In this document: positions 1 to 5,990 of the stretch, piece after piece
Position numbering within the stretch: the stretch's first letter is position 1
Layout of the letters: each line of letters begins with the position of its first letter
Source of the DNA: Alphaproteobacteria bacterium
GTDB taxonomy: Bacteria; Pseudomonadota; Alphaproteobacteria; Micavibrionales; SZUA-601
Direction of reading: 5' to 3'
Length of the DNA stretch: 6,655 nucleotides
Assembly (NCBI GenBank): GCA_028290805.1
Contig: JAQGJA010000103.1
Span: 1-6,655 of the forward strand
The notes under the pieces: generated by a model
The model's input: only the letters and a program-made list of their open reading frames with translations
Database searches by the model: none
Told to the model about the DNA's origin: nothing
Program-made: the position numbers and the translations under genes

Positions 1-39
1 GAAGAAGAACGCCAGGGCGTAACCCGCAAGCCGTCCTAA
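1..39 (+). CDS. 3' end of an upstream gene (12 residues plus stop)
   Basis: Frame 1 is open from the window edge and reads EEERQGVTRKPS before a TAA stop at 37-39. The charged tail looks like the C-terminus of a soluble protein, and a palindromic repeat starts five bases after the stop. Too little is visible to name the product. In many alphaproteobacteria the gene before phoH is miaB (a tRNA methylthiotransferase), which makes miaB a guess from context only. Frame 3 is also open to about 100 nt but lacks support. Confidence 0.45.
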   Translation, partial: EEERQGVTRKPS

Positions 40-44
40 ATTTG

Positions 45-178
45 AACCACCAAGAACACTAAGCGCCCTTTCAAGGCGCGCACCAAAACAGAAGAGCAAA
101 AAGATAAAGCGCAGTAGCCCTTCTTTCTTGATGTCTCCTTGTGAATCTTGGTGAGCGGCATAGCCGCGCTTGGTGGTT
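45..178. repeat. Palindromic intergenic repeat, copy 1
   Basis: The element is bounded by a perfect 10-bp terminal inverted repeat, AACCACCAAG (45-54) and CTTGGTGGTT (169-178). Inside are two hairpins, GCGCC/GGCGC (63-67 with 75-79) and GCGGC/GCCGC (155-159 with 163-167). The right half carries degenerate CTTGGTG-like units roughly every 10 bases. A second copy lies at 900-1043. No ORF is contained, so this resembles a small non-autonomous, REP- or MITE-like element rather than an insertion sequence. It starts five bases after a stop codon. Confidence 0.8.
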
Positions 179-199
179 AATGCGCTTTGCTTTAAGGAA

Positions 200-230
200 G
201 AAAAGAAGAGTTTTTTCAAACTCTCTTTTC
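200..230 (+). other. Long A/G-rich hairpin in the leader of the membrane-protein gene
   Basis: Bases 200-213 pair with 218-230 around a TTTC loop (214-217), giving about 13 base pairs with one bulged A at 206. The core is GAGTTT/AAACTC. No run of T follows the stem, so it is not a classical rho-independent terminator. A small GGCT/AGCC hairpin (235-246) follows. It could be an mRNA-stabilising or attenuating leader structure, or a degenerate terminator of the upstream gene. Confidence 0.5.
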
Positions 231-291
231 CTGCGGCTGTTTAGCCTCTAAGCTTGATTTCGCTGCATTGCGTTTTTAGCCGGATATATTT

Positions 292-891
292 TTGACAGAC
301 TACACAAAAGAAATCCTGACCACGCTTGGTCTTATTGTCGCTTTTATCGGGCTTATTCCCTATATCGTCGATATTATGCACCGACGGACGAAGCCCTATT
401 GTTTCAGCTGGTTTATCTGGAGCTTTTTGACCGGCACAGCATTCTTTGGTCAGATCGCCGATCAGGGCGGGGCGGGCGCATGGGTGACGGCCATCAATTC
501 CGCTATGTGTTTTCTGATATTTTTTCTTTCGCTGAAATACGGCGAACGCATTATTAAAAAATCCGACTGGATCACCTTTATCGCCGCGCTTTGCGCCATT
601 CCGTTATGGCTTGCGACGCATACGCCGCTTTATTCCATGATCTTGGTAACGGCAATCGACATGCTGGGATTTTATCCGACCTTCCGAAAATCCTGGAACA
701 AGCCCCACGAAGAAACAATTACCGCCTTTGCCCTAGGCAGCCTGATGTATGCTTTTGGTGCAGCGGCCCTGGATCGCTATACGATCATCACGGCGTTGTA
801 TCCCATCTCACTTGTTGTTACTAATGCCGGTTTTGTGCTCTATGTTCTTTGGCGGCGGAATGTGATGCTTTCGCAAGTGCGCAAGCTTTAA
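292..891 (+). CDS. Seven-helix PQ-loop/SWEET-like membrane protein
   Basis: This 199-aa protein is almost entirely hydrophobic helices, at roughly residues 8-28, 38-56, 63-82, 93-109, 113-129, 144-160 and 163-188. The first and fifth helices both end in a proline (P23, P129) followed by a short basic stretch (HRRTKP at 30-35; RKSWNKP at 132-138). This suggests two three-helix halves joined by a single helix, the plan of SWEET sugar transporters; bacterial SemiSWEETs are normally one three-helix unit of about 90 aa. Substrate and function are unknown. The start is TTG: an in-frame stop at 277-279 leaves little room upstream, the next methionine is residue 29, and a weak GGA lies at 282-284. 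It is flanked on both sides by copies of the palindromic repeat, so it may be its own transcription unit. Assignment to the PQ-loop superfamily is my inference from layout, not a recognised signature. Confidence 0.8.
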   Translation: MTDYTKEILTTLGLIVAFIGLIPYIVDIMHRRTKPYCFSWFIWSFLTGTAFFGQIADQGGAGAWVTAINSAMCFLIFFLSLKYGERIIKKSDWITFIAALCAIPLWLATHTPLYSMILVTAIDMLGFYPTFRKSWNKPHEETITAFALGSLMYAFGAAALDRYTIITALYPISLVVTNAGFVLYVLWRRNVMLSQVRKL

Positions 892-899
892 GAGGACTA

Positions 900-1043
900 A
901 ACCATCACGAAACGCATGCGTTTCCATCAAGTGCTTTTTCAAGGCGCACTACTAAGAGGGAAGAACAACCGTTTATTTTTACCTTGCTTTCTTGGTGTTT
1001 CTTTGTGACCCTTGGTGAAGCGGCTTTGCCGCGCTTGGTGGTT
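900..1043. repeat. Palindromic intergenic repeat, copy 2
   Basis: This is a diverged second copy of the element at 45-178. The right end (987-1043) matches copy 1 (123-178) at about 49 of 57 hand-aligned columns, including an identical terminal CTTGGTGGTT and the GCGGC/GCCGC stem with a changed loop (TTT for ATA). The left end (AACCATCACG) has two changes from copy 1. Copy 2 carries about 13 extra bases near its left end, containing a perfect 16-bp palindrome at 909-924. It begins eight bases after a stop codon and ends 18 bases before the pepT start codon, so it occupies nearly all of that intergenic gap. Confidence 0.8.
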
Positions 1044-1061
1044 CAAAATGCAGGTGCAGCT

Positions 1062-2303
1062 ATGATCGATAACTACCCCCACACCGTCACCACCCGTTTC
1101 CTGTGCTATGTGCAGATCGACACCCAGGCCGACCCGAATTCGGAAACACAGCCCAGCAGTGAAAAACAAAAAGACCTGTCTCGCCTGCTGGTTTCCGAAT
1201 TAAAAGCGATTGGTATTGATGACGCCGAGCTGGACCCTTACGGCTATGTTTACGCCACGATCCCTGCGACCATTGAGGGGCCGGTACCGGTTATCTGCCT
1301 GTGCGCCCATGTCGATACCTCACCCGATTGCAGCGGGATGGATGTCAAACCGATCATCCATAAAAACTGGGACGGCGGCGCGATTACCCTGCCCGACGAC
1401 CCTGCAATCGTGATCCGCCCCGAAGACCACCCGTATCTGGCCACCAAAAAGGGTGAGGATATCATTACCGCCTCGGGCCTGACATTGCTGGGCGCGGATG
1501 ATAAAGCGGGGGTGGCGATCCTGATGGATCTGGCCGCTTACCTCATGCAGAACCCGCAGATCCCGCATGGCAAAATCCGCCTGCTTTTCACCCCGGACGA
1601 GGAAATCGGCCGCGGCGTGGACAAGGTGGATATGGCGAAACTGGGCGCGGATTTCGGCTATACGCTGGACGGGGGCGAGAATTTTTCCATCGAGGGCGAA
1701 AGCTTTTCCGCCGATGGCATGAAGATCGTCTTTCACGGCGTTTCCATCCAGCCCGGCACGGCCAAGGGCAAGCTGGTCAGCGCCATCAAGGCCGCCGCCG
1801 ATTTCATCGCCCGCCTGCCCACCAAGTCCTTAAGTCCCGAAACCACCGAGTTGCGCGAAGGTTTTGTGCATCCCGTCCAGATCGAAGGCGGAGTCGAGAA
1901 AACCACCCTTACCCTGATCCTGCGCGATTTCGACACGCCGCGTCTGGCCGGGTATGCGCAAAAATTGCGGGATCTGGCGGACCAGACCAAGGCCGCCTTC
2001 CCCGGCCTGGAAATCGACTGCACCACCCATCAGCAATACCGCAACATGCGCGAGATCCTGGACCACCATCCCTTGGTGATGGAACATGCCGAAGCCGCCT
2101 ATCGCCGCGCCGGGCTCGGGCCCCAGCGCCTGTTTATCCGCGGCGGCACCGATGGCTCGCGCCTGTCCTTTATGGGCCTGCCTTGTCCCAACCTGTTCAC
2201 CGGCGAGATGGCGCTGCACGGAAAACAGGAATATGTATCCGTCCAAGACATGGAAAAATCAGTCGCCATGCTGGTCGAACTGGTGCAGATCTGGGCAGAA
2301 TAA
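1062..2303 (+). CDS. pepT: Peptidase T (tripeptide aminopeptidase, M20 family)
   Basis: PepT is a cytoplasmic two-zinc aminopeptidase that removes the N-terminal residue from tripeptides, supplying amino acids. The 413-aa length fits the family (E. coli about 408). Metal and catalytic residues are all visible: H83 and D85 in AHVDT, D146 in LLGADDKAG, E180/E181 in TPDEEIG, D203 in TLDGG, and H386 in ALHGKQE near the C-terminus. The N-terminus MIDNYPHTVTTRFLCYVQIDTQ matches the usual opening of the family (catalytic-domain start, conserved DTQ). The frame is open for 71 more codons upstream, but those cover the end of the previous gene and the repeat, so the ATG at 1062 is chosen; an AGG at 1052-1054 serves as a weak ribosome binding site. 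Codon use is clearly more GC-rich than in the three genes that follow. It looks intact, and it is transcribed alone or with the upstream membrane gene. Confidence 0.96.
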   Translation: MIDNYPHTVTTRFLCYVQIDTQADPNSETQPSSEKQKDLSRLLVSELKAIGIDDAELDPYGYVYATIPATIEGPVPVICLCAHVDTSPDCSGMDVKPIIHKNWDGGAITLPDDPAIVIRPEDHPYLATKKGEDIITASGLTLLGADDKAGVAILMDLAAYLMQNPQIPHGKIRLLFTPDEEIGRGVDKVDMAKLGADFGYTLDGGENFSIEGESFSADGMKIVFHGVSIQPGTAKGKLVSAIKAAADFIARLPTKSLSPETTELREGFVHPVQIEGGVEKTTLTLILRDFDTPRLAGYAQKLRDLADQTKAAFPGLEIDCTTHQQYRNMREILDHHPLVMEHAEAAYRRAGLGPQRLFIRGGTDGSRLSFMGLPCPNLFTGEMALHGKQEYVSVQDMEKSVAMLVELVQIWAE

Positions 2304-2327
2304 GGCGTTTTTTCAAAAAAATTGTTT

Positions 2328-2362
2328 GGCGCAATGCAGCATATTTTTTTGCGCCCTTTCTT
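2328..2362 (+). terminator. Possible weak terminator after pepT
   Basis: GGCGCAA (2328-2334) pairs perfectly with TTGCGCC (2349-2355) across a 14-nt loop, 24 bases after the pepT stop. A pyrimidine-rich stretch follows, but no clean T-run. The large loop makes it weak. Confidence 0.4.
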
Positions 2363-2518
2363 TTGTTTATTAGAATTTGCCTTCATCAATTGCGCTATTA
2401 CATGAAAACGGCCACTCAAGGAGTAGTTCCGCCTTATAATTAACATTCTCTTTATACCTAAGCGTCTATTTTGGCTGAATTTTATTTTGGTATTGCGCAT
2501 ATGCACAAAGCATAAAGA

Positions 2519-2547
2519 CAGACACCTTGCCTGCTTGATGATAGAAT
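2519..2547 (+). promoter_or_regulatory. Candidate sigma-70 promoter for the 187-aa gene
   Basis: CAGACA (2519-2524, four of six consensus bases) and TAGAAT (2542-2547, five of six) are separated by exactly 17 bases. Transcription would start near 2554, leaving a leader of about 27 nt with a GAGG ribosome binding site at 2571-2574. A perfect TATAAT also occurs at 2435-2440, but no fitting -35 box precedes it. The remaining AT-rich 2363-2518 stretch shows no gene or RNA that I can support. Confidence 0.4.
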
Positions 2548-2580
2548 ACTTATCTGGTTTCTTCATTTTTGAGGTAGGCA

Positions 2581-3144
2581 ATGGCGGACTATAGAGTAGA
2601 CGAAGTAACAAAAAACCGTATTCTCCAACTGGACGAATATGGTAAAAAGGATGACGCCATTCCCGCCCAGACGTTTCTCTGCGTTAAGGGCGAGCGCCGC
2701 GAAGATCTTTCTCCCAACGGCGAAATGATTGCGCTGGAGGTTGTCGCCCCGCTTAGAACCTGCAGAAAGATGGAAACCATCATTATTAGCGGCACACCGA
2801 TTCAAGTGGCCAACTATGTTGACGAACCGATCCATGCTGACCAGCAAATTCTTGTCGAGTTCGGCGAGGTGAAGCAAATGCTTGTCAGGGAATTGACTGT
2901 CAAGGACGATGAACTTGTCCAACAGGCCGGACTGGCCAATTCCGTGCAGGAATACAAACGAAGCCTGGCTCAGGACGTCCGCTTCACGAATTACCAGCAA
3001 GGTGATTTCGGGCGTGGGTCTTTTGAAGCGGATGAAAACCAAACCCTGACCTTCATGAAGATTGAATCAGCCAAACTGGTTTATGCAAGCCCCAGTATCG
3101 TCAGACAAATGCCAGGGCCGGAGCAGTATCAAGCCGTATCATAG
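2581..3144 (+). CDS. Hypothetical 187-aa soluble protein
   Basis: I do not recognise this family. The ATG at 2581 has a good ribosome binding site (GAGG at 2571-2574, six bases away) and a candidate promoter just upstream. The protein has no signal peptide or membrane helix. It is acidic and polar, with alternating hydrophobic stretches in the first two thirds (LCVKGE near 33-38, MIALEVVAPL near 49-58, TIIISGTPIQVANYV near 66-80, QILVEFGEV near 89-97), suggesting a mainly beta fold. A charged helix (about 105-130) and a glycine/aromatic stretch (FTNYQQGDFGRGSF) follow. A terminator-like hairpin follows the stop, so it is probably monocistronic. Its neighbours are also unassigned, and nothing in the sequence indicates its role. 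The coding status is supported by length, start signals and regular codon use. Confidence 0.8.
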   Translation: MADYRVDEVTKNRILQLDEYGKKDDAIPAQTFLCVKGERREDLSPNGEMIALEVVAPLRTCRKMETIIISGTPIQVANYVDEPIHADQQILVEFGEVKQMLVRELTVKDDELVQQAGLANSVQEYKRSLAQDVRFTNYQQGDFGRGSFEADENQTLTFMKIESAKLVYASPSIVRQMPGPEQYQAVS

Positions 3145-3156
3145 GCTTAACAATAA

Positions 3157-3176
3157 CGGCCTGAGCCGCTTTTTTT
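3157..3176 (+). terminator. Short-stem rho-independent terminator-like hairpin
   Basis: CGGC (3157-3160) and GCCG (3165-3168) form a four-pair GC stem on a CTGA tetraloop, followed by C and seven T (3170-3176). It sits 12 bases after the stop of the 187-aa gene. The T-tract is good but the stem is short, so efficiency is uncertain. Confidence 0.5.
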
Positions 3177-3178
3177 CC

Positions 3179-3207
3179 TTGCTCCCTTTACAGAATCTGC
3201 GTATAAA
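3179..3207 (+). promoter_or_regulatory. Candidate promoter for the two-gene unit
   Basis: TTGCTC (3179-3184) and TATAAA (3202-3207) are spaced by 17 bases, in the 125-base gap between a terminator-like hairpin and the next start codon. The -10 box overlaps the left arm of an inverted repeat (3200-3206 with 3232-3238). Confidence 0.4.
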
Positions 3208-3238
3208 CGACGGATTGCTTTTACGCGTTGCTTATACG
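3200..3238. repeat. Inverted repeat overlapping the candidate promoter
   Basis: CGTATAA (3200-3206) and TTATACG (3232-3238) are perfect complements separated by 25 bases. The arms lie over the candidate -10 box and within the leader of the 575-aa gene. It could be a hairpin or a two-half-site operator; chance is possible for a 7-bp match. Confidence 0.35.
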
Positions 3239-3269
3239 TGGAAAATCAGCTTTTAACGGGAGCGACTGG

Positions 3270-4997
3270 ATGCCAAAAAAAGTTACCGGCCTTGAAGAAA
3301 CGTTTCACGAGTTCGAGTATAGGCATCTGTCCGTCGTGCCACTTGGCCTTCATCCCGTTTTGCAAACCCTGAGAGAAACACCCAATCACCGTGCCGGCAG
3401 TTCGATGAATATCCCGATGCCGGACCAGGATTTTCGCCAATTGCTGTTCAATAAAGAAAAGCCTTTGGTGTATGATCTGCAAAATCTGCTTGATGTAAAA
3501 ATCGACCGGACGAAGCAGCCGGGTTTTCTGGTCATCAGGCCCCAGCGTAAATTGCGCGGCGATGTCGGCAGTGAAAACAGCGACCGCGTTGTCAACCAGG
3601 CCGCCCTTGTCCTGCACCATCTTTCCCGTCGGGCTGAAAGCGGCGTGGCGCTGGATAAAAAAGAAATTGCCAGCGCCGTGACTAACGTCACGAAAAACGC
3701 CCCCAATGCCCACAGCATGCAACGCCGCATCGACACGTATCTGGGTATTGCACACAAAAAAAACATGCCGATGCATGCGGTTTCCGTTGAAAAAATATCT
3801 CCTGCGTCCCAGGCCAAACCCAGGAAAATAAAAGCCTCTAAAACCGCTGTGGCCCCCAGCGATATCATACCGCCTAAAATCAAAACAGTTCGGATAAAGC
3901 AAAAAGACACGAGCGGGCCTTTGCTGGTGAAACAACAGGCCATTCCGCAAATAAAGGGACTGGTTATCGGAAACGATGCCACGCGCCTGATCAACGTATC
4001 CAAAGGCGCGGGCGATCTTTACAGTTTGGAAGTGACCTCTTTTACCCCTTCTTTCCAGACAAAACCCGAAACGGTTTTTAATGCCAATTTCAGCAAAAAG
4101 ACGGAATATTTCCTGGAAGAGCCTTATAAGGTCAGTACGGTTTACGAAGAACATCTTGAAAAATTATACGGCCGGCAGCAACTGAAAAACCTTCATTTCA
4201 CCACGGACCAGTACCACGAAAGCACGACCGTCCGCTTTGTTTACCACCCCGAGCGTCCGGACCTGCCTGTCATTAAATCGGTCTTTGCCAGCAAGGCGAA
4301 AATCGAGGATGTCATTCCTTTTGAACTGGCCAATGACCAGTTCGACCAGGAGACGCGCGATATCATGTTTGAACTGGCTTCGGGGTTTGAAAAGCTGGAG
4401 CCGTTCTATAATTTCTTCGGCTATAACAGCCTGGTCCCCGCCGCTAAAAAAGAACGCGGCCATTACAGTTTTGAAACCCTGGTGGAAGCAGCGGACCTTA
4501 TGGCACAGAAGGTCAAGCGCGACTACGTTTTTGCAAAAGGGGTCAACGCCATCTGCCGTGTCGAGAAAAGCGATTACACGCGCAAACCCTTTGAACCGCA
4601 TATTGGCTATATGAGCACGGAAACCACGCGCAAAAAGAATATCCCGCCAAAGAAATGCCGGACGTTCTTCGGCATGGAAAAGGGCGCCGCCCTCATCAAC
4701 GAAGCGGCCATCCATCATTACATGGTCAATGGCACCCAGATGCTGTCTCCGGAAATGGCGACGCGCGTGGCCAATATTCATTACCAGCAGGTTTTGCTTG
4801 AAATCCGCCCCGATTACCTGAACATGAATAAACCACTGAAACGCGACCAGCTTATCGAGCAGGTCAAGCAAGCCAAAGCCGATCTGAAAAAAGAAAAAGA
4901 CGCCAGCTTCGCCGCCGAAATCGCAGAAGAAAAAGAAATCGACCTGACACCCTATGAAGCATTGCAAAAAACCATTCGTGAAAAATACGGTATTTGA
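3270..4997 (+). CDS. Hypothetical 575-aa modular protein (first gene of a coupled pair)
   Basis: I do not recognise a known family. The ATG at 3270 is preferred because GGGAG (3258-3262) lies seven bases upstream; an in-frame TTG at 3228 falls inside the inverted repeat and lacks such a site. Visible layout: a mixed N-terminal region (1-173), a lysine/proline-rich linker (about 174-229) likely to be disordered, a C-terminal domain (about 250-510) with LYGR at 299-302, FVYHPE at 323-328, SFETLVEAADLM from 400 and HY at 483-484, then a charged helical tail (about 520-575) that could be a coiled coil. There is no signal peptide or membrane helix, so it is probably cytoplasmic. The 250-510 domain resembles the next gene's product. 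The stop overlaps the next start, so both are probably co-transcribed. Function is unknown. Confidence 0.85.
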   Translation: MPKKVTGLEETFHEFEYRHLSVVPLGLHPVLQTLRETPNHRAGSSMNIPMPDQDFRQLLFNKEKPLVYDLQNLLDVKIDRTKQPGFLVIRPQRKLRGDVGSENSDRVVNQAALVLHHLSRRAESGVALDKKEIASAVTNVTKNAPNAHSMQRRIDTYLGIAHKKNMPMHAVSVEKISPASQAKPRKIKASKTAVAPSDIIPPKIKTVRIKQKDTSGPLLVKQQAIPQIKGLVIGNDATRLINVSKGAGDLYSLEVTSFTPSFQTKPETVFNANFSKKTEYFLEEPYKVSTVYEEHLEKLYGRQQLKNLHFTTDQYHESTTVRFVYHPERPDLPVIKSVFASKAKIEDVIPFELANDQFDQETRDIMFELASGFEKLEPFYNFFGYNSLVPAAKKERGHYSFETLVEAADLMAQKVKRDYVFAKGVNAICRVEKSDYTRKPFEPHIGYMSTETTRKKNIPPKKCRTFFGMEKGAALINEAAIHHYMVNGTQMLSPEMATRVANIHYQQVLLEIRPDYLNMNKPLKRDQLIEQVKQAKADLKKEKDASFAAEIAEEKEIDLTPYEALQKTIREKYGI

Positions 4998-5911
4998 TGA
5001 GGCGCGGTCAAACCTCTTCGGCCGCATCAGGCAATATTCTTTGTGGTCCTGCGCCGCAGCAATTAAAGGGCTGTGCGGTCGATGCAGCTGACACTAAAGA
5101 TCATCACCAGATTTTTTCCGTTGTTTTTGATACGAATTATAAATTACCGCGCCTGGATTACAGTATCTGTTCGGTAACACAAGATGAGAACACTGTCTTT
5201 TTCGACAATGAGAAAGAATTTATTGCCCTTGCCGAAAGTGAAAATGAAAAGGATAAAAAACGCGCCGCCCATCTTTATGGCCGTTATGCCCACCTGGTAA
5301 AGGATGATGAAGATAACGCTATTTTCGAAGAAAGTTTTAAGCAGGCTTTTACCATCAGTTTTATTTTCAACCCCGAGAAAAATTTTCGCATCGAAAAACA
5401 GTTTGCCCGCCCCAGCCAGGCCAAAATAGGGGCGCGGTTTTCCTATCGGGAAGTTAATGATAATTCATTGAATGCGCGGCGGCAGCCGGAGCTGCAGCAA
5501 TGGCGGCAATTTATTACCAGGCAAAAATTCGGGCCCGATTATAATTCAAAAATGCGGCCCATGCCTTTTGAAGATGTCGTCGATCATACACATAAAATGG
5601 TTCATAATTTCGCCAACATCATTGCCTTTGAAGAAAATCTGGGCACAATCCATAATCTGAAGGCCAGGGATTTCAACGGCCGAGAAAATCCTGGTCTTGT
5701 CACGCCTGCGATGGCACGGGAAACAAAAATTCATCCGCTTTACTGGACGCTGCCGCTTACCACCAGCAAAAAAGCCTTGCCCGCCCATAATAATCTTGTT
5801 TTCAGTCATTATTTGGAAACAACGGCGCATTTATTCAGCCAGGAAGTGAGCAACAGCATCGCCCATATGGCAACGTATTGCGCTGCAACGGGTAACCGCA
5901 CGCCTCTTTAA
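4997..5911 (+). CDS. Hypothetical 304-aa protein, paralogue of the preceding gene's C-terminal domain
   Basis: The ATG at 4997 shares its A with the TGA stop of the upstream gene (TGATG), the arrangement of translational coupling, and no clear ribosome binding site precedes it; a TTG at 4994 would add one residue. The first 35 residues are polar and probably unstructured. From about residue 38 the protein parallels residues 250-510 of its neighbour: LYGR at 93-96, FIFNPE at 122-127 against FVYHPE, PFEDVVDHTHKM at 190-201 against SFETLVEAADLM, and HY at 271-272 followed by the same spacing of S, E and A. It lacks the N-terminal region, the K/P-rich linker and the helical tail. No signal peptide, membrane helix or catalytic motif is evident. 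It is more AT-rich than pepT or phoH. The family and function are unknown to me; the two products may interact or form a pseudo-oligomer, but that is inference. Confidence 0.82.
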   Translation: MRRGQTSSAASGNILCGPAPQQLKGCAVDAADTKDHHQIFSVVFDTNYKLPRLDYSICSVTQDENTVFFDNEKEFIALAESENEKDKKRAAHLYGRYAHLVKDDEDNAIFEESFKQAFTISFIFNPEKNFRIEKQFARPSQAKIGARFSYREVNDNSLNARRQPELQQWRQFITRQKFGPDYNSKMRPMPFEDVVDHTHKMVHNFANIIAFEENLGTIHNLKARDFNGRENPGLVTPAMARETKIHPLYWTLPLTTSKKALPAHNNLVFSHYLETTAHLFSQEVSNSIAHMATYCAATGNRTPL

Positions 5912-5920
5912 ACTCCTTAT

Positions 5921-5948
5921 TTGTTTTTTAGCCTTGTTGCCCTATGAT
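5921..5948 (+). promoter_or_regulatory. Candidate promoter for phoH
   Basis: TTGTTT (5921-5926) and TATGAT (5943-5948, five of six consensus bases) are 16 bases apart in the 79-base gap before phoH, predicting a start near 5955 and a leader of about 36 nt. There is no clear terminator for the preceding gene, so read-through is also possible. Confidence 0.3.
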
Positions 5949-5990
5949 AAAGAAATAAAACATCTTTCTTTACCAGCTGGAGTCCGCCTT

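Noticed and set aside
45..1043. CRISPR array or insertion sequence explanation for the repeats
   Set aside because: There are only two copies, about 720 bases apart, with no spacer periodicity and no transposase gene.
849..1061. 71-codon N-terminal extension of the pepT frame
   Set aside because: It overlaps the end of the membrane-protein gene and translates the repeat; the family N-terminus begins at the ATG at 1062.
2402..2443. 13-codon ORF as a possible leader peptide
   Set aside because: No ribosome binding site, no attenuator structure after it and no run of regulatory codons.
2497..2504. GCATATGC palindrome in the intergenic region
   Set aside because: Eight bases only, with an immediate mismatch on extension; expected by chance.
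3228..3269. Upstream in-frame TTG start for the 575-aa gene
   Set aside because: It lies in the inverted repeat and has no ribosome binding site, whereas the ATG at 3270 has GGGAG at proper spacing.
3246..4154. Long minus-strand ORF opposite the 575-aa gene (also 4164-5027)
   Set aside because: These are antisense shadows with F/R-rich translations, no ribosome binding sites and no recognisable motifs; the + strand frame is continuous and has good start signals.
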